From: Artemisia argyi
Taxonomy: Eukaryota > Streptophyta > Magnoliopsida > Asterales > Asteraceae
Reading direction: 5' to 3'
Assembly: GCA_030686995.1 (NCBI GenBank)
Contig: CM060685.1
Span: forward strand, 126,877,823-126,941,822
DNA: 64,000 nucleotides
Shown here in pieces: positions 20,916 through 32,268 of this stretch (position 1 is its first letter; every line of letters starts with the position of its first letter). Under the pieces are notes generated by a model that was not told the origin of the DNA, searched no databases, and was given only the letters and a program-made list of their open reading frames with translations. Made by a program: the position numbers and the translations under genes.

Positions 20916-22316
20916 TGTGGAAAACTAGAAGGGGGGGGGGGGTTAAATAGTTTTACGTCAATTTTTATTTCAAAACTTTGTTTTCAAAATCATCAATACA
21001 AGATTTATTGTAAAAATCTACTCAATCTAAATGATCAATTTCACTAGTATATGTGTATGTATATATTATATCTTTTTAGGTTATTTATAAAAACTTTATT
21101 TTGTGAATGAACCTTTTGTTTGAACTTTGTGTGAAATTAATTTTAGCACAATATCACAAGCTACAACTAGATGCAAATATATATGAGTATGTAAACAATA
21201 AATATGTAAATAGGATAATGAACAAGAGATGGAAAGATCAAACCAAGACACGGCGGATTTATAGTGGTTCGGCTACAAGGTCTCCTTCCTTGCCCTACTC
21301 CACTCCTCGAGTCTCCTACTCGAGAGTTTTCTTCACTAACACAACGAGCTCCCTTTTGGCGGAGAAACCTTACACAACTTTTGCTTACACCGATTAACGA
21401 CACTAAGCTAAATGTCGAGTCCTAATAGTAGCTAGAACCAATCTCACACCACTACACACCTTCTTCACAACTTATACACACCACTACTACTCCACTACTT
21501 CTCACACCTTCACAACACAACTATTTCTTCACTACTTCTATTCACGACTACTAACCCACCTAGATCTATCAATTACACACCTTCTACACCTTTACAAATA
21601 ATTTACACAACACCTAACAATATACACAACTCTTCAATACTTCTAAACAAGATGTTGGAGAGGTATTCTTCTCTTGTACTTTGAAAGAGGATGGATAGTA
21701 TCACTTGAAAACAAGAACTAATTTGTCTATGATCAAAGGTTTTAGGAAGATGTTTTGAGAGAATTAGAACAGAAAGTTTTAGTGCAAAAGGTGAGGAAAA
21801 AATTCAGATTTGAACCAGTATTTATAGGCAAAGAATTCTGACACAGGAGCGTATGCCGGCCCCCTTAATTGTGCGCCGGCCCCCTTAAAATTAAGGGGGT
21901 TGCCCCTTATAATTAAGGGGGCCGCCCACTGTAACGGCCTGATTTCTTTGTCTTTTCTGGAAAAAGTTTATTTGGTGAAAATTTAACTGAATTTGGTTAA
22001 AATTTTGAATTCATTTATTTATTGTGAAATAAACATTTTCCTTTAATTACCAAAAGTGTTTTTCTTAAATATATAAAATGTTTATACCATTTTATATAAT
22101 TTGTAATTAGTAAACAAACCTTCCTTTGATTATAAAATGTATTAGGCACTTGTTTATTCATACCTTAAGTGAATTAGTTGGATATAATGATATTTTGTCA
22201 CTAAATACTTATTTACATAATGATTTTACGTTTAATGATTTTATATTTTGTGATCATCAAAACATAGGGATATCGAGAAATATTAATAACGTTTTTACGC
22301 ATTATTTATATCAACA
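20916..22316 (-). mobile_element. Solo LTR (family A relative), 1401 bp
   Basis: Starts TGTGGAAAACTAG, ends ATCAACA, with perfect TSD ATGTC at 20911-20915 and 22317-22321. The left end and the 21240-21440 block match the solo LTR at 6026-7541, but U3 differs: no GAATATTC array; instead C/G-rich palindromes. A TATAAAT box on the minus strand lies at 21820-21826. Confidence 0.88.
21855..21925 (-). promoter_or_regulatory. CCCCCTTAA/TTAAGGGGG palindrome cluster in U3
   Basis: GCCGGCCCCCTTAA occurs twice (about 21855 and 21875), and CCCCCTTAA is mirrored by TTAAGGGGG at 21880-21899 and again by a similar pair at 21903-21921. It sits about 30 bp upstream of the minus-strand TATA box, the place occupied by the GAATATTC array in the related solo LTR. 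Confidence 0.55.
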
Positions 22317-23208
22317 ATGTCTTCTGTTGTATGTGATAATGATGTGATACATGAACAAAAGATATATAACAAAGTACAACAAACAAATGTTGCAGAATTA
22401 GATATTGCTAATATGGGAAATAGCAATTTCGTCCCATATGAACAATATGTAAAGCACAACGTCGACCCTGTTGTATCTAGTGACATATCTTCTGTTGATG
22501 ACAATGTGTGTGAACTTGATGAGTACACTGCTATTGCACCCGATGACACTCTGACCACTAGGATTAATATTCTTAAGGATCAAGTTAGGTGTTATGAACA
22601 ACGTACAAAATTTGAGCTAACCGAACGTGAACAAAAAATGGATTGGCAAATGCAAGCTTACATAACTGAACAAAACTTAAAGGAAAAGGCCTTTAAACAA
22701 GAGATAAAATCTGTTCAACATCAACTTGATCGTGCTGTTAAGGAAAAACAGGAGATTCAGGATAGTTTAAATGTTCCAAAAAGTGAATTTCAGGAAAAGG
22801 AAACTAAACTGTTAAATGAATTTTCCAACCTTAAGCAGTTGAAAAACAAACCTAAAAACAAGTTGTACATCCAAGGCCAAACCAGTCAAACAGCTCAAAT
22901 GATTGAAAAGCACATTAAACTGCGGGATAAGCATAATGATAAGGATTTAGGGATGCCTAAAACGAACTTCCTTAAGAGTGTTAGTGCCTCTCAACCTGCC
23001 TTGTATGATGCCAAGGTTATGCTTACACCAAATCATGACCCTCCAAATAGTTGGTCTGATAAAGAATTGGATGATCTTGAGTCTTCCAATAGAGAGAGAT
23101 TTGATAATAAAATGAAGGATCCCAAGTGCATTAAACATCGTGTCATTGTTAAGCCCCATGATTATTATGAACAAAACCGAGTGGCTGTTTTTGCACCTCA
23201 AACAAAGT

Positions 23209-23553
23209 TGTAGGACCGTAGAACAACCTAAATCACTATTGAATCAAGCTTAAACCTAGAGAGAGAAAGTAAGTAGAGAGAGAGAGTGAGTGGGAACTCT
23301 AGTGTGTGGAATAATAACCTTGTTAATACTAAGAGAATCACTTAGAGAACCAACCTCTCAAATGAGGTTTACAAGAGTATTTATAGTGGTAGTCTAGGGC
23401 TTCTCTAATCTTTTACATTATTACACTAATAGCCCTTAGACTTTATAAAACATGAATACTAAATATAAACTTCATCATAATGATATTCTAAAGCAACCTA
23501 TAACTACACATTAATGACCGACACTTTTTATAAATAAAAATATGATTCTAACA
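23209..23553 (-). repeat. 3' LTR of the minus-strand copia element carrying the array, 345 bp
   Basis: On the minus strand it starts TGTTAGAATC and ends GGTCCTACA, bordered upstream by a polypurine tract (23554-23566). A TATAAAT box lies at 23379-23385. It abuts the interrupted gag frame at 23208; the flank AAAGT (23204-23208) would be the target duplication, but the other end is outside the window. Confidence 0.75.
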
Positions 23554-23566
23554 ATCTCCCCCTAAG
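23554..23566 (-). other. Polypurine tract
   Basis: CTTAGGGGGAGAT on the minus strand directly before TGTTAG. Typical copia plus-strand primer. Confidence 0.75.
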
Positions 23567-24945
23567 TGTTGGTCATTGAGGTTGCGCGACGTCATCATCT
23601 TTGTCTTTAAACTTTATCATTCATAGCTCTTGACGTCTTTAAGAATCACTAGATGAATCATAGTTCTAGTTCATCATGCTTCATTGTTGTTGAAGTGATC
23701 CGATGATGTCATCTGCCTTTCATCACTTCTGTGTTTGTGGTGGTTGTCTGCCATTCCAACATGCTCATACGTCTTAAGTCTTTGTCATACATACATTTGT
23801 TATTCCCATTCTTTCACTTTGATCTTTGTCACGTTACTTTGTAGATTCTTCTTTTTGGCGTAGAATCTTTCTTTGACTGTTGCTATCCTTTGATCTTTGT
23901 GAGAACTTTCCTTTGACTTTGTGATGCATGTATGAGCATGTGGAATCTTTCGCCATGGAGATGATGTATAGCTGCAGGTAAACAGTTAGCAATAAACAAC
24001 CGGTACTTACAGATAAGGAATTAGAGATTGTCAACAACATAGTGTGAAGACTCCTTCTAACCCTTACCATGGCCGTTCCCATATCAGATACTCCCAAAAG
24101 AGCTTACGAGACCTACTAAGTAGCTCAATGACTGGGTGAGTCGCTGGGGATCACTCCACGACTGTAGACCGTTTGAAAACACCGCGAACACTAAGCGTAA
24201 CCCATAAAGAATTACCGAAGTGACCTGCTATCAAGGCTGCTTGATGTTGACCCTGGCAGGAATTTCCGTTCAATCATTGAGAATATACATAAGTAATTCC
24301 TCTCATAAACGTTCTCGGCAGATTGCTAAGATCTGCGAAGGACTCTTAGGTTTACATCTGGTGTCCTTAATGATGAACAACCAGTGTAGAAATATCATGT
24401 GTTCCTATGAGATCTTTTGATGAATCTCGGGGCTCTAGACTCGATAAGTGCACATTTGGTTTCCTATGCGGAGATTAGGGAGAGGTCTCCTGCATCAATA
24501 TCAACCATCTCTAAGAGACAGGTCGGTAGATTATGCTGGTTCCCCGTGAGAATGAAACAAGCTCTTTTAAGAGAACTTGAGTGGTCAGAAGGTTTAGTGC
24601 AGTGCGTCACTGGGTCCATGACGTCTTTATCTTCAATACCGGTGTCACCTTAGTAACAACCAGTAGCATATTAATTGAACCCGGTGTCTGCCCTAAGGTT
24701 GAACATATGGAGGGCTATTTCTTTTCACCCTTTTTCATAACTTTTCTTTTTAATTCTTCAACCCCTTCTTTCACCTTTCTCATTTTTTTTTTAATCATAC
24801 CTAAGGACTTCTAATTCTAATCTATTGGAATTGTCCTTGGGTAGATCCCTCCGGCTCTGGCGGATCATAGGACGGTTTTCCCTAACCTTAGTCACCTTAT
24901 AACTCCATGAATCCTATAATTGCCATGAAACCTTTGATTGAAAAT

Positions 24946-24995
24946 CTCTCAAAGTGTTTATGAATATAAACACATTTTTGTTGACACTTTGAGAG
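24946..24995. repeat. 12-bp inverted repeat
   Basis: CTCTCAAAGTGT at 24946-24957 mirrors 24984-24995; an inner TGTTTAT/ATAAACA lengthens the possible stem. Confidence 0.65.
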
Positions 24996-25113
24996 TTTTT
25001 TATTTCTTTTGAAGGACTCCCCCTTCACATGTGCTCATGAATTTTTAAGAGATTTGCACATGCGTGAGGAGTTTGCACTTTTTGAATTGATCCACTTTTA
25101 GTGAACATGACCG

Positions 25114-25279
25114 ATTCGAGACACGCTTACATCACTAGTTAGACTAGCTTGAAATTATTACCCGTCCTGGTAAAGTCCAAAGAAAGTCTCTCGATACGGT
25201 ACATTCTACTTAGACAAGTCCTATTCGAGACACGCTTACATCACTAGTTAGACTAGCTTGAAATTATTACCCGTCCAGG
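25114..25279. repeat. 57-bp direct repeat pair
   Basis: 25114-25170 and 25223-25279 differ at about one base. Both contain GAGACACGCTTACATCACTA. Likely a recent local duplication. Confidence 0.8.
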
Positions 25280-25572
25280 ACAAGTCTTTTCGATTACTGA
25301 CATTTTAAGCTTCGTCAATTCATTGGTACATTCTGAGTCTAGCTCTTTTGAGATTCAGTCACAAGCTTTAAACATCTTTGATCACATTTTAATCATGTTT
25401 TCTCCCCCTCAAAAATAGCATATCGTGATATTTTTGATATCAACGGATTAAGAAAAAGCTTTTTGGAGAGATAGACAGATTTCATTTTGCATGAATTCGG
25501 AACATTTTGTTTTTGTACTCCCCCTTAATGATAGCACATTTGAAAATCAATTAAGGGTTTTGAGGGAGTTTT

Positions 25573-25634
25573 CTTGAGCACTTATTTGAAAGATTTTGAA
25601 AAATCTTTTGATGAATCTTGAAAAAGTGCTCAAG
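25573..25634. repeat. 11-bp inverted repeat
   Basis: CTTGAGCACTT at 25573-25583 mirrors 25624-25634, with an inner AAGATTTT/AAAATCTT pairing. Confidence 0.65.
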
Positions 25635-26090
25635 ATTACTATTTTGAAAACGAGTTTTTGTTTGAAGTCTTTTTCGTTTGTTTAGACTCGAACTTTTTGA
25701 AAAAGATTTCGCCCTTGAAAATACGAGTCCTTGATTTGAAATAATCAGAAGTCATCGTTTAAGCCCGGGTTTCGTACAGAAGAATACGAAAGCCATTGTG
25801 AAGAAACTTTTGAGAAACGACATGTTTTAGAAAAACATTTTAAAGAACTCCCGTTCAAGCATCTGTACATGTCCGTATCATTTTTGAATGACATTTCTAG
25901 AAACGTACAGAATATTGATTTATACGAGAGACATGTCGTGAGAAGAATATTTTTGGATTTTTTGATTTTACATTGTTTTTGTATTTTTTTTTAAATTTTA
26001 TATTTTTGCATTTGTTATTGTTGGTTTTTCAAATTTTGTATTTTGTTTTTTCAAAAAATATTTACAGCGAAGCAATTTTGAAAACATTTT

Positions 26091-27833
26091 TCAAGAAGAT
26101 TCGAGAAGACGTTCTAGCTCCTCAGGAGTTAGCCTTCGCATGCCAATTCGTCGAACTAAATAGTCAAACCTTTCTTTTGGAAGGGCTTTAGTAAATAGAT
26201 CGGCGAGTTGGTAAATAGATTCAACAATATTTTGAAGTTCTTGAATTCTCTTTTTAACGTCATCTAGAATGTCTCTAGCCTCACTTGTGTTAAAAGTGTT
26301 GTTAGAGGACATTTGTTTTATTTTTGAAAGAGATTTAGAAACAACTGTCTTTTTAGAAAAGAATTTCGTGAATGGACGTTTTATGGAAAACACAGAAGGT
26401 TCCTTTTATGGAACAAAAGTAATTCCCGAAAGTTTGTTCAATTTATTGTAATCAATTGGTTTCAAATCCTATTGTTTCATTTTATTTATGCTCTCTTCGA
26501 CATGTTCTATCGTTTGCACAGAATCCCGAACGACGGGAGGATCATGTTTGGTGTAAATCACATTACCATTATACAAAACATTATGTTCTTGCTGAGCTTT
26601 CTTGAGATTACTGGGGGTGTTGTTACCAAGAGCCACTTTATGTTTCGTATGATAAATCGGATTAGTTTGATTTGAAATCATTTTCATTGTTTGACTTGAC
26701 TGACCCGACTTAACCACTAATTCTTCTACATGTGCAATCATGTGTTCTGACTCTACGATTTCTTTCAAAAGTTTGTCTTCTTTCTTTGCAAAATCCTTTT
26801 TCAACTCATCCCTTTTTTTTTCAAGATTGGTATAAGCTGTTTTTTGTTTAGAAAGTTGGTTTTGTAGATCAGAAATTTCCGCGTTTAAAGATTTAATCTT
26901 TTTGAAAGAATTAACATCAAGTGTATCAAACTTGAGTTGCAATTGTTTTTCCCTTGAAACGGAATTTTGATAACCAGTTTCTAATTCAGACAATCTTTCG
27001 TTATGAAACTCAAAAGCTTTAACGTGTTTCTTGTAACTCTCAAGCTCAGCGGTCAATTTAACATTCGCGGCCTTAACATCGCGATTGACCTTTTGCACAT
27101 TTTCAATTTCAATACGACAATTGTTCAATAATGATTCAAAGAAAGCACGGGTTTCCTCATCATTAGCACCATTTTGTGCAACTTGAACTCCATTAGGATC
27201 CATATCTGAAGTTTCATAGTTAACATTGCTATTAACTTGTTCCCCCACATATGTATCGTAATTAGGTTCAGGTGGCACATAATGTGGCTTCGCATGAGCA
27301 AACGGATTAGGATCATTACCATTATTTGGTACCTCATGGAATGGATCTGAATCATAAGTAGGAGGAAGATCAGAATCACTGCTTGATGTTGTTGCCTGCT
27401 GATTTGCCATAAAGTTGTAGGTTTTATTAAGATCTACTGAATTGTCATTAATTCTTGTTGTAGCTCTAAACTCATGTTCCTCAGCAGTTAACGGTATTCC
27501 CGATTCTTCTTTATTGGCTAGCATCAACAAATACTGGATCTTTTCTACCTTCGTCATTGCATTGACATTGTTTCTGCTGTGACTTGCTGATGTAGGTTTC
27601 TGAATCGAAGTCATGAAACAATCAATCCCATTTTGATTAAGCACATTCTGATTCGCAATCTGATCCATCTGATTTCCTACATACTGCCATGCATATTGCA
27701 TCTGATTCCCCATCTGTATACTCGAAGCATATCCTTGTTGATTGTTGTTGTGTCGTTGGATGTTTAATGCATTGAAGACTGATGCAAAACCATTGGACAA
27801 AGTACTCGTGATACTGTCATGGTGAGATGTCAT
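26091..27833 (-). pseudogene. Array unit 1: Gag-like/RNase H fusion with native pol C-terminus, one nonsense codon
   Basis: Starts MTSHHDS. TAG at 26469-26471 replaces a Lys codon at position 455; the frame then continues to 26091. The tail reads QLADLFTKALPKERFDYL followed by the normal RIGMR…LTPEELE ending of copia pol, so this unit marks the junction between array and parental element. The gag part lacks capsid and zinc knuckle and jumps straight into the RNase H end, showing that the deletion preceded amplification. Confidence 0.85.
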
Positions 27834-28034
27834 TGATTCAATTCAAAGTTGAACGTTGTTCTTAGGATCTTTTGAAAGATAACAAAGGTTGTTGTTGTAG
27901 ATTAGATGTTTTGGTGAAGTTGAAAAGCGTTCTCGGTTGATATTTTGTGATTTCAAATTTTCCCTCCAAAAAATGAATACGAAAATTTTCTTTCTCAAAA
28001 TTTGAAAAACACAAGGAAAGAAATTCTAAGGTTA

Positions 28035-28180
28035 CCAGAAAAATTTGAGTTTTGAAAATTTTTACGCCAAAATGTACCGAAAAAATTTGAATTTTGGCCT
28101 AAAAATTTGAATTTCGGGCCAAAATTTTCAACCTTATACCAAAATTTGAATCTCACGTAAAAATTGAACGTTAAGTCTCG
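28035..28180 (-). repeat. Degenerate ~20-bp repeats in the unit leader
   Basis: In the leader between units, a roughly 20-bp phrase built on AAAATTTGAATTT plus a GGCC-type spacer recurs four to five times, with decay. The copy described here belongs to unit 1; the same block is present in every unit. Confidence 0.6.
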
Positions 28181-28230
28181 TGTGAAAAATAAATTTTACT
28201 CAAATTTTCCCGCTAAAAAACTTTTTTTTA

Positions 28231-28232
<2 letters not shown>

Positions 28233-28275
<43 letters not shown>
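28233..28275. repeat. Poly-T run in the unit 1/2 spacer
   Basis: Forty-three consecutive T (poly-A in the coding sense). Other spacers have shorter or interrupted T/A-rich runs (for example 54857-54870), which explains most unit-length variation. Confidence 0.9.
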
Positions 28276-28277
<2 letters not shown>

Positions 28278-28366
28278 CAACTCGATAAGATTGATGAAAT
28301 TTGAGCAGAGTTTCCCTTAGAAGGTTGCCACAAAAAACCTAACTCGATAAACGATTAGGTAAAAGG

Positions 28367-30064
28367 CTAACTCGCCAAAGTCCAAACTCGATAGTCAAAC
28401 CTTTCTTTTGGAAGGGCTTTAGTAAATAGATCGGCGAGTTGGTAAATAGATTCAACAATTTTTTGAAGTTCTTGAATTCTCTTTTTAACGTCATCTAGAA
28501 TGTCTCTAGCCTCACTTGTGTTAAAAGTGTTGTTAGAGGACATTTGTTCTATTTTTGAAAGAGATTTAGAAACAACTGTCTTTTTAGAAAAGAATTTCGT
28601 GAATGGACGTTTTATGGAAAACACGGAAGGTTCTTTTTGTGGAACAAAAGTAATTCCCGAAAGTTTGTTCAATTTGTTGTAATCAATGGGTTTCAAATCC
28701 TTTTGTTTCATTTTATTTATGCTCTCTTAGATATGTTCTATCGTTTGCACAGAATCCCGAACGACGGTAGGATCATGTTTGGTGTAAATCACATTACCAT
28801 TATACAAAACATTATGTTCTTGCTGAGCTTTCTTGAGATTACTGGGGGTGTTGTTACCAAGAGCCACTTTATGTTTCGTATGATAAATCGGATTAGTTTG
28901 ATTTGAAATCATTTTCATTGTTTGACTTGACTGACCCGACTTAACCACTAATTCTTCTAGATGTGCAATCATGTGTTCTGACTCTACGATTTCTTTCAAA
29001 AGTTTGTCTTCTTTCTTTGCAAAATCCTTTTTCAACTCATCCCTTTCTTTTTCAAGATTGGTATAAGCTGTTTTTGGTTTAGAAAGTTGGTTTTGTAGAT
29101 CAGAAATTTCCGCGTTTAAAGATTTACTCTTTTTGAAAGAATTAACATCAAGTGTATCAAACTTGAGTTGCAATTGTTTTTCCCTTGAAACGGAATTTTG
29201 ATAACCAGTTTCTAATTCAGACAATCTTTCGTTATGAAACTCAAAAGCTTTAACGTGTTTCTTGTAACTCTCAAGCTCAGCGGTCAATTTAACATTCGCG
29301 GCCTTAACATCGCGATTGACCTTTTGCACATTTTCAATTTCAATACGACAATTGTTCAATAATGATTCAAAGAAAGCACGGGTTTCCTCATCATTAACAC
29401 CATTTTGTGCAACTTGAACTCCATTAGGATCCATATCTGAAGTTTCATAGTTAACATTGCTATTAACTTGTTCCCCCACATATGTATCGTAATTAGGTTC
29501 AGGTGGCACATAATGTGGCTTCTCATGAGCAAACGGATTAGGATCATTACCATTATTTGGTACCTCATGGAATGGATCTGAATCATAAGTAGGAGGAAGA
29601 TCAGAATCACTGCTTGATGTTGTTGCCTGCTGATTTGCCATAAAGTTGTAGGTTTTATTAAGATCTACTGAATTGTCATTAATTCTTGTTGTAGCTCTAA
29701 ACTCATGTTCCTCAGCAGTTAACGGTATTCCCGATTCTTCTTTATTGGCTAGCAGCAACAAATACTGGATCTTTTCTACCTTCGTCATTGCATTGACATT
29801 GTTTCTGCTGTGACTTGCTGATGTAGGTTTCTGAATCGAAGTCATGAAACAATCAATCCCATTTTGATTAAGCACATTCTGATTCGCAATCTGATCCATT
29901 TGATTTCCTACATACTGCCATGCATATTGCATCTGATTCCCCATCAGTATACTCGAAGCATATCCTTGTTGATTGTTGTTGTGTCGTTGGATGTTTAATG
30001 CATTGAAGACTGATGCAAAACCATTGGACAAAGTACTCGTGATACTGTCATGGTGAGATGCCAT
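28367..30064 (-). pseudogene. Array unit 2: fusion ORF with nonsense codon
   Basis: TAA at 28727-28729 replaces the Glu after IEHI (codon 446). Starts MASHHDS. Carries Thr433, Ile445, Asn515 and Lys535, all shared with unit 4. The junction tail RVWTLAS is present. Confidence 0.85.
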
Positions 30065-30570
30065 TGATTCAATTCAAAGTGAAATGTTGTTCTTAGGATC
30101 TTTTGAAAGATAACAAAGGTTGTTGTTGTAGATTAGATGTTTTGGTGAAGTTGAAGAGCGTTCTCAGTTGATATTTTGTGATTTCAAATTTTCCCTCCAA
30201 AAAATGAATAAGAAAATTTTCTTTCTCAAAATTTGAAAAACACAAAGAAATACAATTCTAAGGTTACCAGAAAAATTTGAGTTTTGAAAATTTTTACGCC
30301 AAAATGTATCGAAAAAATTTGAATTTTGGCCTAAAAATTTGAATTTCGGGCCAAAATTTTCAACCTTATACCAAAATTTGAATCTCGCGTAAAAATGGAA
30401 CGTTAAGTCTTGTGTGAAAAATAAATTTTACTCAAATTTTCCCGCCAAAAAACCTTTTTTTTTTTTTTTTTTTTTTTTTGCAAACTTGGTAAAATTGATG
30501 AAATTTGAGCAGAGTTTGCCTTAGAAGGTTGCCACAAAGAACCTAACTCGATAAACGATTAGGTAAAAGG

Positions 30571-32268
30571 CTAACTCGCCAAAGTCCAAACTCGATAGTC
30601 AAACCTTTCTTTTGGAAGGGCTTTAGTAAATAGATCGGCGAGTTGGTAAATAGATTCAACAATATTTTGAAGTTCTTGAATTCTCTTTTTAACGTCATCT
30701 AGAATGTCTCTAGCCTCACTTGTGGTAAAAGTGTTGTTAGAGGACATTTGTTCTATTTTTGAAAGAGATTTAGAAACAACTGTCTTTTTAGAAAAGAATT
30801 TCGTGAATGGACGTTTTATGGAAAACACAGAAGGTTCTTTTTGTGGAACAAAAGTAATTCCCGAAAATTTGTTCAATTTGTTGTAATCAATGGGTTTCAA
30901 ATCCTTTTGTTTCATTTTATTTATGCTCTCTTCGACATGTTCTATCGTTTGCACAGAATCCCGAACGACGGGAGGATCATGTTTGGTGTAAATCACATTA
31001 CCATTATACAAAACATTATGTTCTTGCTGAGCTTTCTTGAGATTACTGGGGGTGTTGTTACCAAGAGCCACTTTATGTTTCGTATGATAAATCGGATTAG
31101 TTTGATTTGAAATCATTTTCATTGTTTGACTTGACTGACCCGACTTAACCACTAATTCTTCTAGATGTGCAATCATGTGTTCTGACTCTACGATTTCTTT
31201 CAAAAGTTTGTCTTCTTTCTTTGCAAAATCCTTTTTCAACTCATCCCTTTCTTTTTCAAGATTGGTATAAGCTGTTTTTGGTTTAGAAAGTTGGTTTTGT
31301 AGATCAGAAATTTCCGCGTTTAAAGATTTACTCTTTTTGAAAGAATTAACATCAAGTGTATCAAACTTGAGTTGCAATTGTTTTTCCCTTGAAACGGAAT
31401 TTTGATAACCAGTTTCTAATTCAGACAATCTTTCGTTATGAAACTCAAAAGCTTTAACGTGTTTCTTGTAACTCTCAAGCTCAGCGGTCAATTTAACATT
31501 CGCGGCCTTAACATCGCGATTGACCTTTTGCACATTTTCAATTTCAATACGACAATTGTTCAATAATGATTCAAAGAAAGCACGGGTTTCCTCATCATTA
31601 GCACCATTTTGTGCAACTTGAACTCCATTAGGATCCATATCTGAAGTTTCATAGTTAACATTGCTATTAACTTGTTCCCCCACATATGTATCGTAATTAG
31701 GTTCAGGTGGCACATAATGTGGCTTCTCATGAGCAAACGGATTAGGATCATTACCATTATTTGGTACCTCATGGAATGGATCTGAATCATAAGTAGGAGG
31801 AAGATCAGAATCACTGCTTGATGTTGTTGCCTGCTGATTTGCCATAAAGTTGTAGGTTTTATTAAGATCTACTGAATTGTCATTAATTCTTGTTGTAGCT
31901 CTAAACTCATGTTCCTCAGCAGTTAACGGTATTCCCGATTCTTCTTTATTGGCTAGCATCAACAAATACTGGATCTTTTCTACCTTCGTCATTGCATTGA
32001 CATTGTTTCTGCTGTGACTTGCTGATGTAGGTTTCTGAATCGAAGTCATGAAACAATCAATCCCATTTTGATTAAGCACATTCTGATTCGCAATCTGATC
32101 CATCTGATTTCCTACATACTGCCATGCATATTGCATCTGATTCCCCATCTGTATACTCGAAGCATATCCTTGTTGATTGTTGTTGTGTCGTTGGATGTTT
32201 AATGCATTGAAGACTGATGCAAAACCATTGGACAAAGTACTCGTGATACTGTCATGGTGAGATGTCAT
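30571..32268 (-). CDS. Array unit 3: intact 565-aa Gag-like/RNase H-tail fusion (reference description)
   Basis: Residues 1-90 are Gln/Asn-rich. Residues 95-125 (VEKIQYLLMLANKEESGIP…) match the stretch that follows the zinc knuckle in copia gag (compare NGVILNEEELAF at 20.5 kb). Residues 142-210 are acidic and Pro-rich; about 227-372 is a long heptad-like coiled coil; 418-452 has YNGNVIYTKHDPPVVRDS, a SIRE-like gag phrase; 541-558 is the RNase H end (YQLADLFTKALPKERFDY); 559-565 is RVWTLAS from the junction. No capsid, CCHC, protease, integrase or RT remains. ATG context is AATCAATGACA. This unit shares MTSHHDS and Gln40 with unit 1. Function unknown; a self-associating Gag fragment is the most that can be inferred. 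Confidence 0.8.
   Translation of the reverse strand: MTSHHDSITSTLSNGFASVFNALNIQRHNNNQQGYASSIQMGNQMQYAWQYVGNQMDQIANQNVLNQNGIDCFMTSIQKPTSASHSRNNVNAMTKVEKIQYLLMLANKEESGIPLTAEEHEFRATTRINDNSVDLNKTYNFMANQQATTSSSDSDLPPTYDSDPFHEVPNNGNDPNPFAHEKPHYVPPEPNYDTYVGEQVNSNVNYETSDMDPNGVQVAQNGANDEETRAFFESLLNNCRIEIENVQKVNRDVKAANVKLTAELESYKKHVKAFEFHNERLSELETGYQNSVSREKQLQLKFDTLDVNSFKKSKSLNAEISDLQNQLSKPKTAYTNLEKERDELKKDFAKKEDKLLKEIVESEHMIAHLEELVVKSGQSSQTMKMISNQTNPIYHTKHKVALGNNTPSNLKKAQQEHNVLYNGNVIYTKHDPPVVRDSVQTIEHVEESINKMKQKDLKPIDYNKLNKFSGITFVPQKEPSVFSIKRPFTKFFSKKTVVSKSLSKIEQMSSNNTFTTSEARDILDDVKKRIQELQNIVESIYQLADLFTKALPKERFDYRVWTLAS

Larger units (their letters stand above)
20365..23208 (+). pseudogene. Ty1/copia gag fragment, split by a solo LTR and truncated
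   Basis: The fragment opens at the zinc knuckle CYNCGGLGHIARNC (CX2CX4HX4C, from 20371), followed by the typical spacer with QAQENGVILNEEELAFIAG and an acidic region. At 20911-20915 it is interrupted by the 1401-bp solo LTR; reading resumes at 22317 in the same frame once LTR and one TSD copy are discounted. The second half is a coiled coil (ILKDQVRCYEQRTKF…) and the phrase LYDAKVMLTPNHDPPN, seen in SIRE-like copia gag-pol. It ends at VFAPQTKL, where a minus-strand LTR begins (23209). Capsid and all enzymes are missing. Confidence 0.82.
23567..26090 (-). other. 2.5-kb non-coding spacer between pol end and 3' LTR
   Basis: Follows the pol stop at 26091. No envelope-like or other protein is recognisable. 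It contains a 57-bp direct repeat (25114-25279), two hairpins (24946-24995, 25573-25634) and three further GGGGGAG polypurine-like motifs on the minus strand (25017-25023, 25402-25408, 25518-25524). It is long for a copia element; an older insertion inside it is possible. Confidence 0.55.

Noticed and set aside
23209..25972. A 2.76-kb LTR ending near 25972 (TTTACA)
   Set aside because: The TGTTAG start next to a clear polypurine tract at 23554-23566 defines a 345-bp LTR much better.
30841..31110. Plus-strand 89-residue open frame repeated in nearly every array unit, and similar antisense frames of 60-84 residues
   Set aside because: They lie opposite or out of frame within the 565-codon minus-strand ORF and recur only because the unit recurs. 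No domain is recognisable.
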